The notes beneath the pieces were generated by a model. It was not told the DNA's origin. It ran no database searches and saw only the letters and a list, made by a program, of their open reading frames with translations. Both the position numbers and the translations under genes were made by a program. From Gammaproteobacteria bacterium (lineage in GTDB: Bacteria > Pseudomonadota > Gammaproteobacteria > JAJPIJ01): DNA of 64,000 bases. Positions 8,150 through 17,563 of the stretch are shown one piece after another (the stretch's first letter is position 1; each line of letters opens with the position of its first letter). The stretch covers positions 62,001 through 126,000 of the forward strand of contig JAJVIQ010000007.1 in assembly GCA_022071965.1 (NCBI GenBank), read 5' to 3'.

Positions 8150-8755
8150 TCAACCGCGCGCGCCCTGTACCGCCGTCACCAGGATTTGCAGGGCGAAGAT
8201 CACGAGCGCCACGGCGAGCAGCCTCGCTATCCACGGTGGCGCCGTTCCTCCGCCTGCGGTGCGGGTCCGCGCCGCCATCCACGCCATCGCGAGCTTGGTA
8301 CCGATGATGCCCGACATGAATGCGGCCACAAACGCCGCTCCCTCCGCCCCGCCGCCGCGGCCCAGCCAGGCGCCCCCGACGGTGAGCCAGAACAGGTATG
8401 GATTCGGGTTCAGCAGGTTGACGAGAACGGCCTCGCGCAGCGAATCGGCGGGTGCGGGCCCCCGTACGCTGGGCATGTTCCCGAGCCGCCAGGTCTCCCA
8501 GGCCAGCCACAGGCAGTAGGCGGCCCCACAGAGCGCGAGCGCCGACAGCACGGTGCCGTAGCCTCGCATCGGCCGCAGAAGCAGGACGGCGACCAGGATG
8601 ATCGGCCCATCGCTGAGCAGCGGCGCGAAGGCCGCCCGGGCGCCGGCGGCGAACCCGCCCTGCACGGCCGCGCGCACCACGAGAGCGGCCAGCGGTCCCG
8701 GCTGCAGGCCGGCGCTGAGCCCAAGGACCAGGCCGGCGGTCAGATTGGTGATCAT
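8150..8755 (-). CDS. LysE/RhtB-family transporter
   Basis: This 201-residue integral membrane protein is built of about six hydrophobic helices. It has the family N-terminal signature GLSAGLQPGPLAALVVRAAVQGG near residues 12-34 and a second conserved NLLNPNPYLFWL segment mid-protein. The length is normal for LysE/RhtB/YggA exporters, which move amino acids or similar small solutes outward across the inner membrane. Substrate cannot be assigned. It is transcribed alone, convergent to ribBA and divergent from the glycosyltransferase group, with a 213-bp upstream gap. Confidence 0.85.
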   Translation of the reverse strand: MITNLTAGLVLGLSAGLQPGPLAALVVRAAVQGGFAAGARAAFAPLLSDGPIILVAVLLLRPMRGYGTVLSALALCGAAYCLWLAWETWRLGNMPSVRGPAPADSLREAVLVNLLNPNPYLFWLTVGGAWLGRGGGAEGAAFVAAFMSGIIGTKLAMAWMAARTRTAGGGTAPPWIARLLAVALVIFALQILVTAVQGARG

Positions 8756-8968
8756 GCGGTCAAGACCATGGCGCGATGCTCATCCTCCGGGCGGGCCGGT
8801 CGCGCCGTGCGAGACTGTCCGCGCTGCGGCGACTGCCGGGCGCCTTGGCCGTGATGTGCCCGGTTCGGCAGCCGTGGTGCTTGCTGGTAGGATACCTTCC
8901 GCGCATCTGCGCCGGCAGGCCCGTATCCGCCCTACCACCAACCGTACCGGGATCTCTTCGAGGCACCC

Positions 8969-10105
8969 ATGACCCTCACCGTTCTGCAGGTGTTGCCCGC
9001 GCTGGACGCCGGCGGGGTCGAGCGCGGCACGGTGGAGGTGGCGCGCGAACTCTCTCGCCGCGGACACCGCGCACTGGTGGTGTCGGCCGGGGGCCGCCTG
9101 GTCCCGGAACTGGAGGAGACCGGCGCGCGACATATCGCCTGGGCCATAGGCAGGAAGAGCCCGCTCACCCTCAATTACGTGCGGCCGTTGCGGCAACTGC
9201 TGCTGAGCGAGAAGGTCGACATACTGCACGCACGTTCGCGGCTGCCCGCCTGGATTGCGCACATGGCCTGGCGCAAGCTCGAGCCGGAGCAGCGGCCACG
9301 ATTTCTCACCACCGTGCACGGCCCGTACCGGCCCAATCGCTACAGCGCCATCATGACCCGCGGCGAGTGCGTCATCGCCATCTCCAACTGGATCTTCGAG
9401 TACGTGCGGGAGCACTACCCGGAGGTGGATCCGGCCCGCATGCGGGTCGTGCCGCGCGGCGTGGATCGCCTGCAGTACCCGCATGGCTACACGCCGGGCG
9501 ACGGTTGGCTGGCGCGCTGGCGGGCGGAGGTACCGCAGGCGCAGGGCCGGTTCGTCATCACCATCGCGGCGCGCATCACGCGGCGCAAGGGCCACGAGGA
9601 CTTCATCGGCGTGGTCAACCTGCTCAAGCAGCGCGGGCTCCCGGTGCACGGGCTCATCGTCGGCGGCGCCGAGCCGAGCAAGCGAAAATTTCGTGATGAA
9701 CTGAAGTCCCTGGTCGCCAAGCTGCGACTCGGCGCCGACATCACGCTGCTCGGCCATCGCACGGACCTCCGCGAGATCTTCTCGGCCTCCGATGCCGTGG
9801 TATCGCTGGTGCGCGAACCGGAGGCCTTCGGGCGCACGACCATCGAGGCGCTTTCGCTGGGCGTGCCGGTGGTGGGCTACGACCTCGGCGGCACCGCGGA
9901 GATCCTCCGCAGGGTCTTTCCGGAAGGGCTGGTCACGGCCGGCAACATCGATGCGGCCGCCGCCCGGCTCGCACAGCTCAGGGACTCCCCGTTGCGGCCG
10001 CCGCCGCATCATCCGTACACGCTGCAGCGCATGCTCGATGCCGAGCTGGCCGTCTACGCGGAGCTCGCCGGCCGCATGGCCGGCGCGGCGGCCGCCGGCG
10101 GCTGA
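8969..10105 (+). CDS. Glycosyltransferase family 4 protein (LPS core type)
   Basis: This 378-residue GT-B glycosyltransferase has the N-terminal family 4 entry motif LDAGGVERGTVEVARELSRRGH at residues 10-31 and the C-terminal sugar-nucleotide-binding EX7E element EAFGRTTIEALSLGVPVV at about 287-304, followed by a GGTAEIL segment. It likely adds a hexose or similar sugar to the lipid A-core acceptor on the cytoplasmic face. It begins a rightward trio with two family 9 (heptosyltransferase-type) genes, and that context is the basis for the LPS call. Donor and acceptor cannot be read from sequence. ATG at 8969 follows a GAGG element. Confidence 0.85.
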   Translation: MTLTVLQVLPALDAGGVERGTVEVARELSRRGHRALVVSAGGRLVPELEETGARHIAWAIGRKSPLTLNYVRPLRQLLLSEKVDILHARSRLPAWIAHMAWRKLEPEQRPRFLTTVHGPYRPNRYSAIMTRGECVIAISNWIFEYVREHYPEVDPARMRVVPRGVDRLQYPHGYTPGDGWLARWRAEVPQAQGRFVITIAARITRRKGHEDFIGVVNLLKQRGLPVHGLIVGGAEPSKRKFRDELKSLVAKLRLGADITLLGHRTDLREIFSASDAVVSLVREPEAFGRTTIEALSLGVPVVGYDLGGTAEILRRVFPEGLVTAGNIDAAAARLAQLRDSPLRPPPHHPYTLQRMLDAELAVYAELAGRMAGAAAAGG

Positions 10106-10146
10106 GGCGATCCCTCTGATCGGAACCGCGGATCTTTACCCGGGCG

Positions 10147-11220
10147 ATGCTGATGAGATGGCTGTTGCAGGGCTTGCAGCGATTGTGCGCGGCGACGGTC
10201 CGCGGACCGCGCCGGGGGACGCTCATCGTGCAGCCGCTGCCCGGCATCGGCGACATGGTCTGGCACCTCGGCCACATCCACAGCATCGCCATGGCCGAAG
10301 GCGCGCCGGTCACCGTCCTCACCAAGCCCCGCTCGCGCGCACATGAGTTGTTCGCCGCCGATGGCGCGGTGGCGGAGGTGCTCTGGCTGGAACGCAACCC
10401 GGGGCGACACGACGGAGTGCTCGGGTTCTTCCGTCTGGTGTGCATGTTGCGCCGTCGTCGCTACGCCAGGGCCTGGCTGCTGCACGGCAGCTCCCGTTAT
10501 GCCGGGACGCTGTTGCTGGCGGGAATTCCGCTCACGATCGGCTACGGTCGCGGACTGCAGCGCAGCCTGCTCACCTCGCCCACGTCGCTGCCGAGCGGGA
10601 TCACGCACGGCCACCCGATGCGTCTGGCGGACGACCTGCTGCAGGCGCACGGCATCCCCCGCCGCGAGCCGGTCCCGCGCGTCGTGATCGATGCCAACGC
10701 GCTGCGCCGCATCGATGAGGAGTATCACCGCTGCGAGACGCCGTGGATCGCCTTCGGCATCGGCAGCAGCGAGGCCTGCAAGCAATGGGGCGCCCCTCGA
10801 TTCGCGCGCCTCGCGGAGCGCCTGCTGCGCGCGGCCGCGGGCACCCTGTTTCTGATCGGTGGCCCGGCGGAAGAGGCGATCGCGCGCGAAATCACCCGCG
10901 ACCTGCCCGCGCTCGCGGGCCGCGTCGTCACCGTGACACGGCGCCCCCTGAACGAGAGCATCGCCTTGCTGTCGCGCTGCGGGCTGTGCGTCTCCAACGA
11001 CACCGGCGTGTTCAATGCCGCCGCGGCCACCGGCATCCCGGTGCTGGTGCTCATCATCTCCGGCTGGGAGCCGCCGTGGACGGGCAACGTCGTGTGCGTG
11101 CGGCCGCCGTCCGGCAGCAATGACGTCGCCGCGATCGAGGTCGAGGCGGTCGCGGCGGCGGCGGCGGATCTCCAGCGTCCGCCGGAACGCTGCCCGACCG
11201 GAGCGGAACGCGCGACATGA
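10147..11220 (+). CDS. Glycosyltransferase family 9 (heptosyltransferase-like)
   Basis: This 357-residue protein is related to ADP-heptose:LPS heptosyltransferases. It shows the family N-terminal LPGIGDMVWHLGHIHSI segment near residues 36-52, an AFGIGSSEACKQW segment where most members have a GAS.. donor loop, and the C-terminal SNDTGVFNAAAATGIPV segment. The altered donor loop hints at a sugar donor or acceptor different from that of WaaC or WaaF. The gene is 41 bp after the family 4 gene, and its stop overlaps the next gene's start (ATGA), so the trio is an operon. Confidence 0.82.
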   Translation: MLMRWLLQGLQRLCAATVRGPRRGTLIVQPLPGIGDMVWHLGHIHSIAMAEGAPVTVLTKPRSRAHELFAADGAVAEVLWLERNPGRHDGVLGFFRLVCMLRRRRYARAWLLHGSSRYAGTLLLAGIPLTIGYGRGLQRSLLTSPTSLPSGITHGHPMRLADDLLQAHGIPRREPVPRVVIDANALRRIDEEYHRCETPWIAFGIGSSEACKQWGAPRFARLAERLLRAAAGTLFLIGGPAEEAIAREITRDLPALAGRVVTVTRRPLNESIALLSRCGLCVSNDTGVFNAAAATGIPVLVLIISGWEPPWTGNVVCVRPPSGSNDVAAIEVEAVAAAAADLQRPPERCPTGAERAT

Positions 11221-12221
11221 AGCGCGTACTGGTCATCAAGCTCGGGGCCCTCGGGGACGTGGTCATCGCCACGAGCGCGCTGCGGCGCATCCAGCTCTCG
11301 TATCCCGGCAGCGAGATCTGGCTGCTCACCGCCGAGGCCTTCGCCCCCCTGTTTGCGGACTGGCCGGGATTGCACGTTCACGCCACCCCGCGGCGCGGCC
11401 TCCGGCACATGCTGCAACTCCTGCGCTGGCTGCGAGAACAGCGTTTCGATGTGATCTTCGACCTGCAGAGCAACGACCGCAGCGCGCTGCTGTGCGCCTG
11501 CTCGGGCGCGCGCATGCGGGTCGGCAACCATCCGCGCTTTCCGTACACGCATCATCCGCCGACCCGCCATGCGAGCGAGGAATCCGGCTTCACCCGGCTG
11601 CAGCTCATGCTGCAGGCTGCGGGGCTGCCGGAGGCCGAGGCGCGCCCCTGCGTCCCGGTGGGCGACCAGGAGCGGCGATCGGTACAGGCGTGGCTGCAGC
11701 AGCAGGCGCTCGAGGACTCCCGGTTCGTGGTGATGCACGCGGGCGCAAGCCCGCGCTGGCCAGCGAAGCGGTGGCCGCATTACGCGCGCCTCGCGGCGGC
11801 CCTCGAGCAGCGCGGCCTGCGCGTGGTATGGCTGGGCGCCGCGGCGGATCGTTCCGTCAACGGCGAGCTCGCGCGCGCGACCGGCATCGATGCCACGGAT
11901 TGCTTCTCGATCGGCGCGCTCGCGGAACTGGCGCGGCACGCGCGCTTCGCGGTAACCAACGACTCCGGACCGATGCACCTGCTGGCGGCCGCGGGCATCC
12001 CGGTCTATGCCCTGTTCGGGCCGACCGACTGGCGCCGCGCGCACGCGCTGGGTCAGCGCGAGCGTGTGCTCGCAAACCCGCGGCCGTGCGCGGCCTGCAG
12101 CCGCGCCGATCGCGCCACGGCCACCGACCACAGCTGCCTGCCGGGCATCACCGCCGTCGAGGTCCTGGCCCGCCTCGAGCGGGACGGGCTGCTGCGGCCG
12201 GATCCGGCGCTCGCGCGCTGA
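11217..12221 (+). CDS. Glycosyltransferase family 9, WaaF/heptosyltransferase-like
   Basis: This 334-residue family 9 protein starts with the canonical VLVIKLGALGDVVIATSALRRI segment. A donor loop MHAGASPRWPAKRWPHYA lies near residues 178-195 and TNDSGPMHLLAAAGIPVYALFGPTD at about 247-271, all classical heptosyltransferase positions. A cysteine cluster near the C-terminus (CAACSRADRATATDHSC) is also common in WaaF-like proteins. It probably transfers an ADP-heptose-type sugar to the inner LPS core. It is translationally coupled to the preceding gene and converges on the opposite-strand glycosyltransferase pair. The 76-bp gap to that pair contains GC-rich self-complementary sequence. Confidence 0.85.
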   Translation: MKRVLVIKLGALGDVVIATSALRRIQLSYPGSEIWLLTAEAFAPLFADWPGLHVHATPRRGLRHMLQLLRWLREQRFDVIFDLQSNDRSALLCACSGARMRVGNHPRFPYTHHPPTRHASEESGFTRLQLMLQAAGLPEAEARPCVPVGDQERRSVQAWLQQQALEDSRFVVMHAGASPRWPAKRWPHYARLAAALEQRGLRVVWLGAAADRSVNGELARATGIDATDCFSIGALAELARHARFAVTNDSGPMHLLAAAGIPVYALFGPTDWRRAHALGQRERVLANPRPCAACSRADRATATDHSCLPGITAVEVLARLERDGLLRPDPALAR

Positions 12222-12297
12222 GAGGGAACCGATGTGTCGCGCGCGCGCCGTTCCCTGCGCGGGCGCGAGCACCGCGCTGGTGCGCGCCGGCGGCCGG

Positions 12298-13359
12298 TCA
12301 CCGGCCGGCGGTAAGCCGTGCGAACAGCGCGTCGTAGGCCGCCACGACGCTACGCCTGCTGTAGCGCTCGCCGAGCTTCGCGCGCCCCGCGGCTACGTAG
12401 GCCGACCGCACCGCGGCCGTGGTACCGAGAACCTCCGTGAGGGCACGCTGCAGGTCGGCGGGATCCTCGAGCTCCACCAGCCAGCCGTCCTTGCCTTCCT
12501 CGATCAGCTCCAGCGCGCCCGCGGTCCGCGCGGCGATGAGCGGCACGCCGTGATTCCATGCATCGAGCAGCACGTTCCCGAATGGCTCGGCGCGCGACGG
12601 GCAGACCAGTACGTCGGCGAGCGCGAAGTAGTGCGACAGCGCCGACCGCCAGCCCGGCATGCGCACGCTGCGCGCCACGCCGAGCGCGCGCGCGATGGCC
12701 TCGAGCGATTCGCGTTCCGCGCCCTCGCCGAGGATGATCAGAACGTAGCGATCGCGATCCGGCAGCGCCGCGAATGATCGCAGGAGCACATCGAATCCCT
12801 TGACCATGTGCAGGCGCCCGAGCGCCAGGATCACGCGTGCGGCACGCGGCACCTGCAGTTCGTCGCGCGCCGCCGCCACCTCTCCCGCCGCGACCGGCGC
12901 GGGCGGTTCGACGAAGTTGGGGATGTGACAGACGCGCGCCGCGTCGAAACCATTCCGGATGAGGTATTCGCAGATGCCGCGGGTGTTGCCTACCCACGCG
13001 TGCGCGTGTCGGTATTGCCGGGGATTGTAGTAGCCGCCCAGCCGCGCGACGTGCACCGGAGTCCGCCCGGCCGGCAGTCGCACGAGACGCGTGGCGCGCC
13101 CGAGATAGGTCATCACGACCTCGGGCCTCGACTCGGCGATGACGCGGCGTATCTGCGTGCGGGCCAGCAGATCCCAGTGACCGCGCATTCTGATCTCCGT
13201 GCGTGGCACCTCTGGCGCGAGCGCCTGTGCGACCGCGCTGTGCGGCGGCACGATGGTCAACGCGTCCTGCCCCTCCGCGCTCAAGGCCTGCACCAGCCGC
13301 ACGAAGAACCCCTCGGCTCCGCCCGGCCGCCTGCTTCCGATCACGTGCAGCGTGCGCAT
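12298..13359 (-). CDS. Glycosyltransferase family 4 protein
   Basis: This 353-residue GT-B enzyme has an N-terminal GSRRPGGAEGFFVRLVQAL segment (residues 8-26), a central LALGRLHMVKGFDVLL segment that starts the donor domain, and the EX7E-type element RAEPFGNVLLDAWNHGVPLIA near 268-288. It likely extends the LPS core. It is the last gene of the long leftward transcript that includes rpmH through mnmE. Its ATG overlaps the stop of the upstream family 9 gene by one base, so translation should be coupled. ATG at 13359 was chosen because the open frame further upstream lacks family similarity. Confidence 0.85.
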   Translation of the reverse strand: MRTLHVIGSRRPGGAEGFFVRLVQALSAEGQDALTIVPPHSAVAQALAPEVPRTEIRMRGHWDLLARTQIRRVIAESRPEVVMTYLGRATRLVRLPAGRTPVHVARLGGYYNPRQYRHAHAWVGNTRGICEYLIRNGFDAARVCHIPNFVEPPAPVAAGEVAAARDELQVPRAARVILALGRLHMVKGFDVLLRSFAALPDRDRYVLIILGEGAERESLEAIARALGVARSVRMPGWRSALSHYFALADVLVCPSRAEPFGNVLLDAWNHGVPLIAARTAGALELIEEGKDGWLVELEDPADLQRALTEVLGTTAAVRSAYVAAGRAKLGERYSRRSVVAAYDALFARLTAGR

Positions 13360-14303
13360 CACTGCCCGGCCTCCGGCCGCCCGGGGCTCGCGCGCGGCGC
13401 GCGCAGCATGGTCCGCACCATTTCGATCACCGTCGTGGGCGACAGGTTTGCGATCTCGCCGTCGGGCGCCACCAGCCATCGCGCGCCCGACGCCCATGGA
13501 TGGTAGCGCCCCGGATCGCCCGGGCCGAAGAGCGTGAGCGTCGGGGTCCCCACGGCGGCCGCGATATGCCCGAGTCCGGAGTCGTTGCCGATGAACAGTC
13601 GCGCGAGCTCGATCACCGCGGCAGCCTGCAACAGCCGCGTGCCGCCGGAAAGATCGAGCACGGGCAGCGCGGTGGCAGATGCCAGTTCGGCACAGGCGCC
13701 GCGGTCGTTCTCTCCCCCGAGCAGCACGATCGCGTCGATGTCCTTGCTCAAGGCCTGCAGCACCGAGCGAAAGTGGGATGTCGGCCAGGTCTTGGGGGCC
13801 CAGTTCGCCCCCGGCGCCACGGCCAGCCACCGGCCGCGCGGCAGGCTTGCTGTGCGCCGCGCGGCATACTCTCGATGCGAGGCCGAGAGCCAGAGGCGAG
13901 TGGGCGGCGGAGCCACCGCGGGCAGCAGTTCTGCAATCACGGCGTAGGCGCGCTCCACGGCGTGGCCGCCATGCGCGCGCGCCCGCCGCTTGGTGCGGCG
14001 GTGCTGCGCGCGCAGCAGCCAGCTGAGGCCGTCGGTGCGCAGATCGACGATCAACCGATAGCGACGCTTGCGCAAGGCCCGGAGCACGCGCCACCAGCCG
14101 CGCCAGCCATCCCTCTTCTCGCGCAGCAGTATCTCCCCCCGAAAGGGGCAGGGCCCGAACAGTTCCGCCGAGCGCGCGTCGGCCACGATGTCCACAAGCG
14201 TGTCCGGATGCAGCGCGTGCATCGCCGTCAGCACCGGCGTGCTCATCACCGCGTCCCCGATGTTGCTCAGGGTGATGAGCAGCTGCCGCGCGGACGATGT
14301 CAT
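13359..14303 (-). CDS. Glycosyltransferase family 9 (heptosyltransferase-like)
   Basis: This 314-residue protein has the family 9 N-terminal LLITLSNIGDAVMSTPVLTAMHAL (about residues 8-31), the donor-loop region VAPGANWAPKTWPTSHF and the C-terminal GNDSGLGHIAAAVGTPTLTLFGPGDP segment. It is a probable LPS-core heptosyl- or related transferase acting at the inner membrane. Its ATG overlaps the mnmE stop by 4 bp (ATGA). The whole rpmH-rnpA-yidD-yidC-mnmE set is therefore continuous with this pair of envelope glycosyltransferases, an arrangement I would not expect for mnmE. The start at 14303 is set by that overlap and by the immediate family motif. Confidence 0.85.
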   Translation of the reverse strand: MTSSARQLLITLSNIGDAVMSTPVLTAMHALHPDTLVDIVADARSAELFGPCPFRGEILLREKRDGWRGWWRVLRALRKRRYRLIVDLRTDGLSWLLRAQHRRTKRRARAHGGHAVERAYAVIAELLPAVAPPPTRLWLSASHREYAARRTASLPRGRWLAVAPGANWAPKTWPTSHFRSVLQALSKDIDAIVLLGGENDRGACAELASATALPVLDLSGGTRLLQAAAVIELARLFIGNDSGLGHIAAAVGTPTLTLFGPGDPGRYHPWASGARWLVAPDGEIANLSPTTVIEMVRTMLRAPRASPGRPEAGQ

Positions 14304-15670
14304 TTGCCGATGCAGAAGGTGCTGAAGATCTGACCCAGCAGGTCTTCGGTGGTGTACTCGCCGGTGATCGCGCTCAGGTGCCGCCGCGCCCGACGCAGAT
14401 GTTCGGCGGCGAGCTCCATCTCGCTCGCCTCGGCGAGCAGCGGCATCGCTTGCTCGAGGGCGGCGCCCACCGCGCTCAGCGCCTCCACGTGCCGGCGCCG
14501 CGCGGTGAACGCGCCTTCCTGGCTCGCGCCATGGCCGCATGCCTCCAGGATGCGGTGCGTCAGCGCATCGATGCCCTGCTGCGTCTGCGTCGAGACGTAG
14601 ATCTCGGGCGGCGTGCGAGCGGGCTCCCGCGACGGCGCGCGGGCGAGCCGATCGATCTTGGTGCGCACGACGGTGACGGTGATCGCCGGCGCGAGCCGCG
14701 CGAGCAGCGCGAGGTCGGCCTGCCCGTAATCCTCGTCGGCCGGGACCAGCAACAGCACGTGATGCGCCCCGGCCATGGCGCCCTCGGCGCGGCGCATGCC
14801 CTCACGTTCGACGTCGTCAGCGGTCTCGCGCAGGCCGGCGGTATCCGTCAGTTCGACCGACAGGCCGTTCAGGTCGATGCGCGCCTCCAGCGTGTCGCGC
14901 GTGGTACCCGGGTGCGGACTCACGATCGCGCGCTCGCGCCCGAGCATGCAGTTGAACAGACTGGACTTGCCGGCGTTCGGCCGCCCCAGCAGGACCACAC
15001 CGATGCCGTCGTGCAGCAACTGCCCGGCGCGGGCGGCGCGGAGCGTCGATTCAATCTGCGTGCGGATGAGGGCGCCCCGCGATCGAAAATCGCAGCTCGC
15101 GATCCGCCCCGGTTCCTCGTCGGGAAAGTCCAGCCACGCTTCGATCTCCGCGCGCAATGCGTCGACGGCGTTCGCCATCGATTGCACCCGCCGCGAGAAC
15201 TCCCCCTGCAGGGAGGCGCTGGCAGCGCGCGCCGCCTGCCCGGTATGGGCGGAGACGAGATCGGCGATCGCCTCGGCCTGCGCCAGGTCGATCTTGCCGT
15301 TGAAGTAGGCGCGCTCGGCGAATTCCCCGGGCCGGGCAAGACGGGCACCGAGCTGCAGCGCGCGCGTGAGCAGCAGGTGCAGCACGACGTGTCCGCCATG
15401 CGCCTGCAGTTCGAGCACGTCCTCGCCGGTCGCGGAATCCGGACCGGGAAAGTACAGTGCGATGCCACGGTCGATGAGGCGGCCGTCGACATCCCGGAAA
15501 CCGGCATAGGCTGCATGGCGGGGCGCTGGCGACCGTCCGAGGACGGCGGCCGCGATCTCCGGCACCTGCGGGCCGGACACGCGGACGACGCCGATCGCCG
15601 CATCGCCCGCGGCCGTGGCGACGGCGGCTATCGTGTCGAGGGGCGCGTGGCGGCCGGCAGCACCGCCCAT
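14300..15670 (-). CDS. mnmE: tRNA uridine-5-carboxymethylaminomethyl modification GTPase MnmE
   Basis: This 456-residue MnmE has an N-terminal tetrahydrofolate-binding domain, a helical domain, and an embedded G domain with the P-loop GRPNAGKSSLFN near residue 230, a DTAG motif near 276 and a TKID motif near 340. The C-terminal CIGK motif supplies the family's catalytic cysteine. With MnmG it installs the cmnm5 group on the wobble uridine of several tRNAs; mnmG is not in this window. The gene lies 4 bp after yidC, in the order common near gammaproteobacterial origins, and its stop overlaps the downstream glycosyltransferase start. Confidence 0.97.
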   Translation of the reverse strand: MGGAAGRHAPLDTIAAVATAAGDAAIGVVRVSGPQVPEIAAAVLGRSPAPRHAAYAGFRDVDGRLIDRGIALYFPGPDSATGEDVLELQAHGGHVVLHLLLTRALQLGARLARPGEFAERAYFNGKIDLAQAEAIADLVSAHTGQAARAASASLQGEFSRRVQSMANAVDALRAEIEAWLDFPDEEPGRIASCDFRSRGALIRTQIESTLRAARAGQLLHDGIGVVLLGRPNAGKSSLFNCMLGRERAIVSPHPGTTRDTLEARIDLNGLSVELTDTAGLRETADDVEREGMRRAEGAMAGAHHVLLLVPADEDYGQADLALLARLAPAITVTVVRTKIDRLARAPSREPARTPPEIYVSTQTQQGIDALTHRILEACGHGASQEGAFTARRRHVEALSAVGAALEQAMPLLAEASEMELAAEHLRRARRHLSAITGEYTTEDLLGQIFSTFCIGK

Positions 15671-15674
15671 GGCT

Positions 15675-17336
15675 TCAGGACTTGGCCTTCGCGGCCTCGA
15701 TGCTGCGCGTGATCAGCCACTGCTGCGCGATCGACAGCACGTTGTTCACCAGCCAGTAGAGCACGAGGCCGGCGGGGAAGAAGATGAAGAACACGGTGAA
15801 TACGACGGGCAGCATCTGCATGACCTTCGCCTGCACCGGGTCCGGCGGCGCAGGGTTCATCTTCTGCTGCAGGAACATCGAGATGCCCATCAGGATCGGC
15901 AGAACGAAATATGGATCGTAGGTGGAGAGATCCCTGATCCACCCGATGAAGGGCGCCTGCCTGAGCTCCACGCTCTCCAGCAACACCCAGTACAGCGCCA
16001 GAAACACGGGGATCTGTATGAGCACCGGCAGGCAGCCGCCGAGCGGGTTGATCTTCTCCTGCTTGTACAACTCCATCATCGCCTGGTTGAGCCGCTGCTT
16101 GTCGTTTGCATAGCGCTCGCGCAGTGCGACCAGACGCGGCTGCACCTGTTTCATGTGCGCCATCGAACGATAGCTGGCCGCTGCGAGCCGGTACAGCGCG
16201 GCCTTCACCGTGAGCGTCAGCAGGATGATCGCCCAGCCCCAGTTCCCGGTCCATGCGTGGAGCTTCTGCATCCACCAGAACAGCGGCTTGGAGAGGAACC
16301 ACAGCGCCCCGTAGTCGACCGTGAGGTCCAGGCCGGGCGCGAGCTTCTCCAGGCGATCCTGGTCCTTCGGACCCGCATAGATCTCGCTCGTAACCGTGAT
16401 CGAAGCGCCGGGCTCCAGCCGTTTCTGAGGTCCGTACAGACCGACGATGTACCGATTCTGATCCACGACCTTGGTGTAGTAATGATATGGCTCGTCCGCG
16501 GGCGGCACTATCGCGGCGACGAAATAGTGCTGCAGCATCGCTGCCCAGCCGCCGGTGATGGTCCGATCCAGCGGCGTGCCGGCCATCTTGTCGAACGGCA
16601 GTTTCTCGTAGCGCTTTTCGGGGCTGGAGATGGCGGCGCCCATGTAGGTAGGCATGCTCATCAGGCCGCGCTTCGGCTTTTCGGCCCGGCGCAGCAACTG
16701 GGCATAGACACGACCCTGCCAGGCGGCGGAGCCCGCGTTGGTGATGTCGTAGTGCAGATCGATGACGTGGGAACCGCGGTGAAATATGTAAGTCTTGGTG
16801 ACCTTCAATCCGGAGGGGGACTGCCAGGTCAACGGCACCTCGAGCGTGTCGGCGCCGGCGGCCAGCCGGAAGCTCCGCTCGGCGGCCGTGTAGACGTCCT
16901 GGTGCGTTGGTGCCTCATTCTCGCTAAGGAGGCCGCCTTGCGCCACGAACGTGAGGGCATCGCTGTCATCGAGAAACGGGAGGGGCTCCCCCGGCTTGTC
17001 CACCGCCACCGGGTAGTCCTTCAGGAGGAGTCGGGAGAGCTCCCCACCGCGAAGGCGGATGCTGGCGCGTACGGTGTCTGTCTCCACCGCGATGCTGGCC
17101 GCCTCGCCCGCCGGCGCGCCGGCGGCGGGGGGCGGGATTTCCGGCTGGCCGGCCTCGAGTGGCTGTTGCCCGTCCGCGACCGGGGTCGGGACATGCTCGG
17201 ATTGGACGGGGGCGCCCTGTGCTGCCGCGGGCGGCGTCGGCGAGCGCAGCCGCCCGTAGTCCTTCTCCCAGGCCTGCCAGATGAGCGTCAGCACCAGGCA
17301 GAGGGCGAGGACCAGGGCGGTTCGTTTGTGGGACAT
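15675..17336 (-). CDS. yidC: Membrane protein insertase YidC
   Basis: This 553-residue YidC/Oxa1 insertase has an N-terminal membrane anchor (LVLALCLVLTLIWQAW, residues 8-23) and a large periplasmic domain with a Pro/Ala-rich linker around 35-70. The conserved membrane core follows from about residue 345, including WGWAIILLT, the GGCLPVLIQIPVFLALYWVL helix and the C-terminal PAGLVLYWLVNN helix. It inserts and folds inner-membrane proteins alone or with SecYEG; the cytochrome oxidase subunits in this window would be typical clients. The length is normal for a Gram-negative YidC. ATG at 17336 was chosen because it directly precedes the MSHKR-type anchor; the upstream extension is not family-like. 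Confidence 0.97.
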   Translation of the reverse strand: MSHKRTALVLALCLVLTLIWQAWEKDYGRLRSPTPPAAAQGAPVQSEHVPTPVADGQQPLEAGQPEIPPPAAGAPAGEAASIAVETDTVRASIRLRGGELSRLLLKDYPVAVDKPGEPLPFLDDSDALTFVAQGGLLSENEAPTHQDVYTAAERSFRLAAGADTLEVPLTWQSPSGLKVTKTYIFHRGSHVIDLHYDITNAGSAAWQGRVYAQLLRRAEKPKRGLMSMPTYMGAAISSPEKRYEKLPFDKMAGTPLDRTITGGWAAMLQHYFVAAIVPPADEPYHYYTKVVDQNRYIVGLYGPQKRLEPGASITVTSEIYAGPKDQDRLEKLAPGLDLTVDYGALWFLSKPLFWWMQKLHAWTGNWGWAIILLTLTVKAALYRLAAASYRSMAHMKQVQPRLVALRERYANDKQRLNQAMMELYKQEKINPLGGCLPVLIQIPVFLALYWVLLESVELRQAPFIGWIRDLSTYDPYFVLPILMGISMFLQQKMNPAPPDPVQAKVMQMLPVVFTVFFIFFPAGLVLYWLVNNVLSIAQQWLITRSIEAAKAKS

Positions 17337-17353
17337 GGGTGGGGCGGCGGAAT

Positions 17354-17563
17354 TCAGGGGACCGGATCGTAGCCGCCAGCGTGAAACGGATGGCAGCGAC
17401 ACAGGCGTTTCAGGCCCAGCCAGGAGCCGCGCATCGCACCGTACCGGCCAATGGCCGTCAGCGTGTACTCCGAGCAGCTCGGAGCGCAGCGGCAAGCGGG
17501 CGGCAAGACCGGACTGAGGACGAGCTGATAAAGCCGGATCAGGATCTCGAGGATGGTGCGCAT
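17354..17563 (-). CDS. yidD: Membrane protein insertion efficiency factor YidD
   Basis: This 69-residue small protein has the family pattern: an N-terminal amphipathic helix, then [19 protein letters not shown] and [14 protein letters not shown]. YidD lies at the membrane and assists YidC-dependent insertion. The gene overlaps the 3' end of rnpA by 25 bp and is 17 bp before yidC, the classic rpmH-rnpA-yidD-yidC arrangement. Four cysteines, two of them in the CRCAPSC segment, are conserved in many members. Confidence 0.95.
   Translation of the reverse strand: MRTILEILIRLYQLVLSPVLPPACRCAPSCSEYTLTAIGRYGAMRGSWLGLKRLCRCHPFHAGGYDPVP

Noticed and set aside
12222-12297. Bidirectional terminator between converging glycosyltransferases
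   Set aside because: The DNA is self-complementary (GGCCGGT, C, ACCGGCC), but there is no T-run on either side and the arms overlap a stop codon in GC-saturated sequence.
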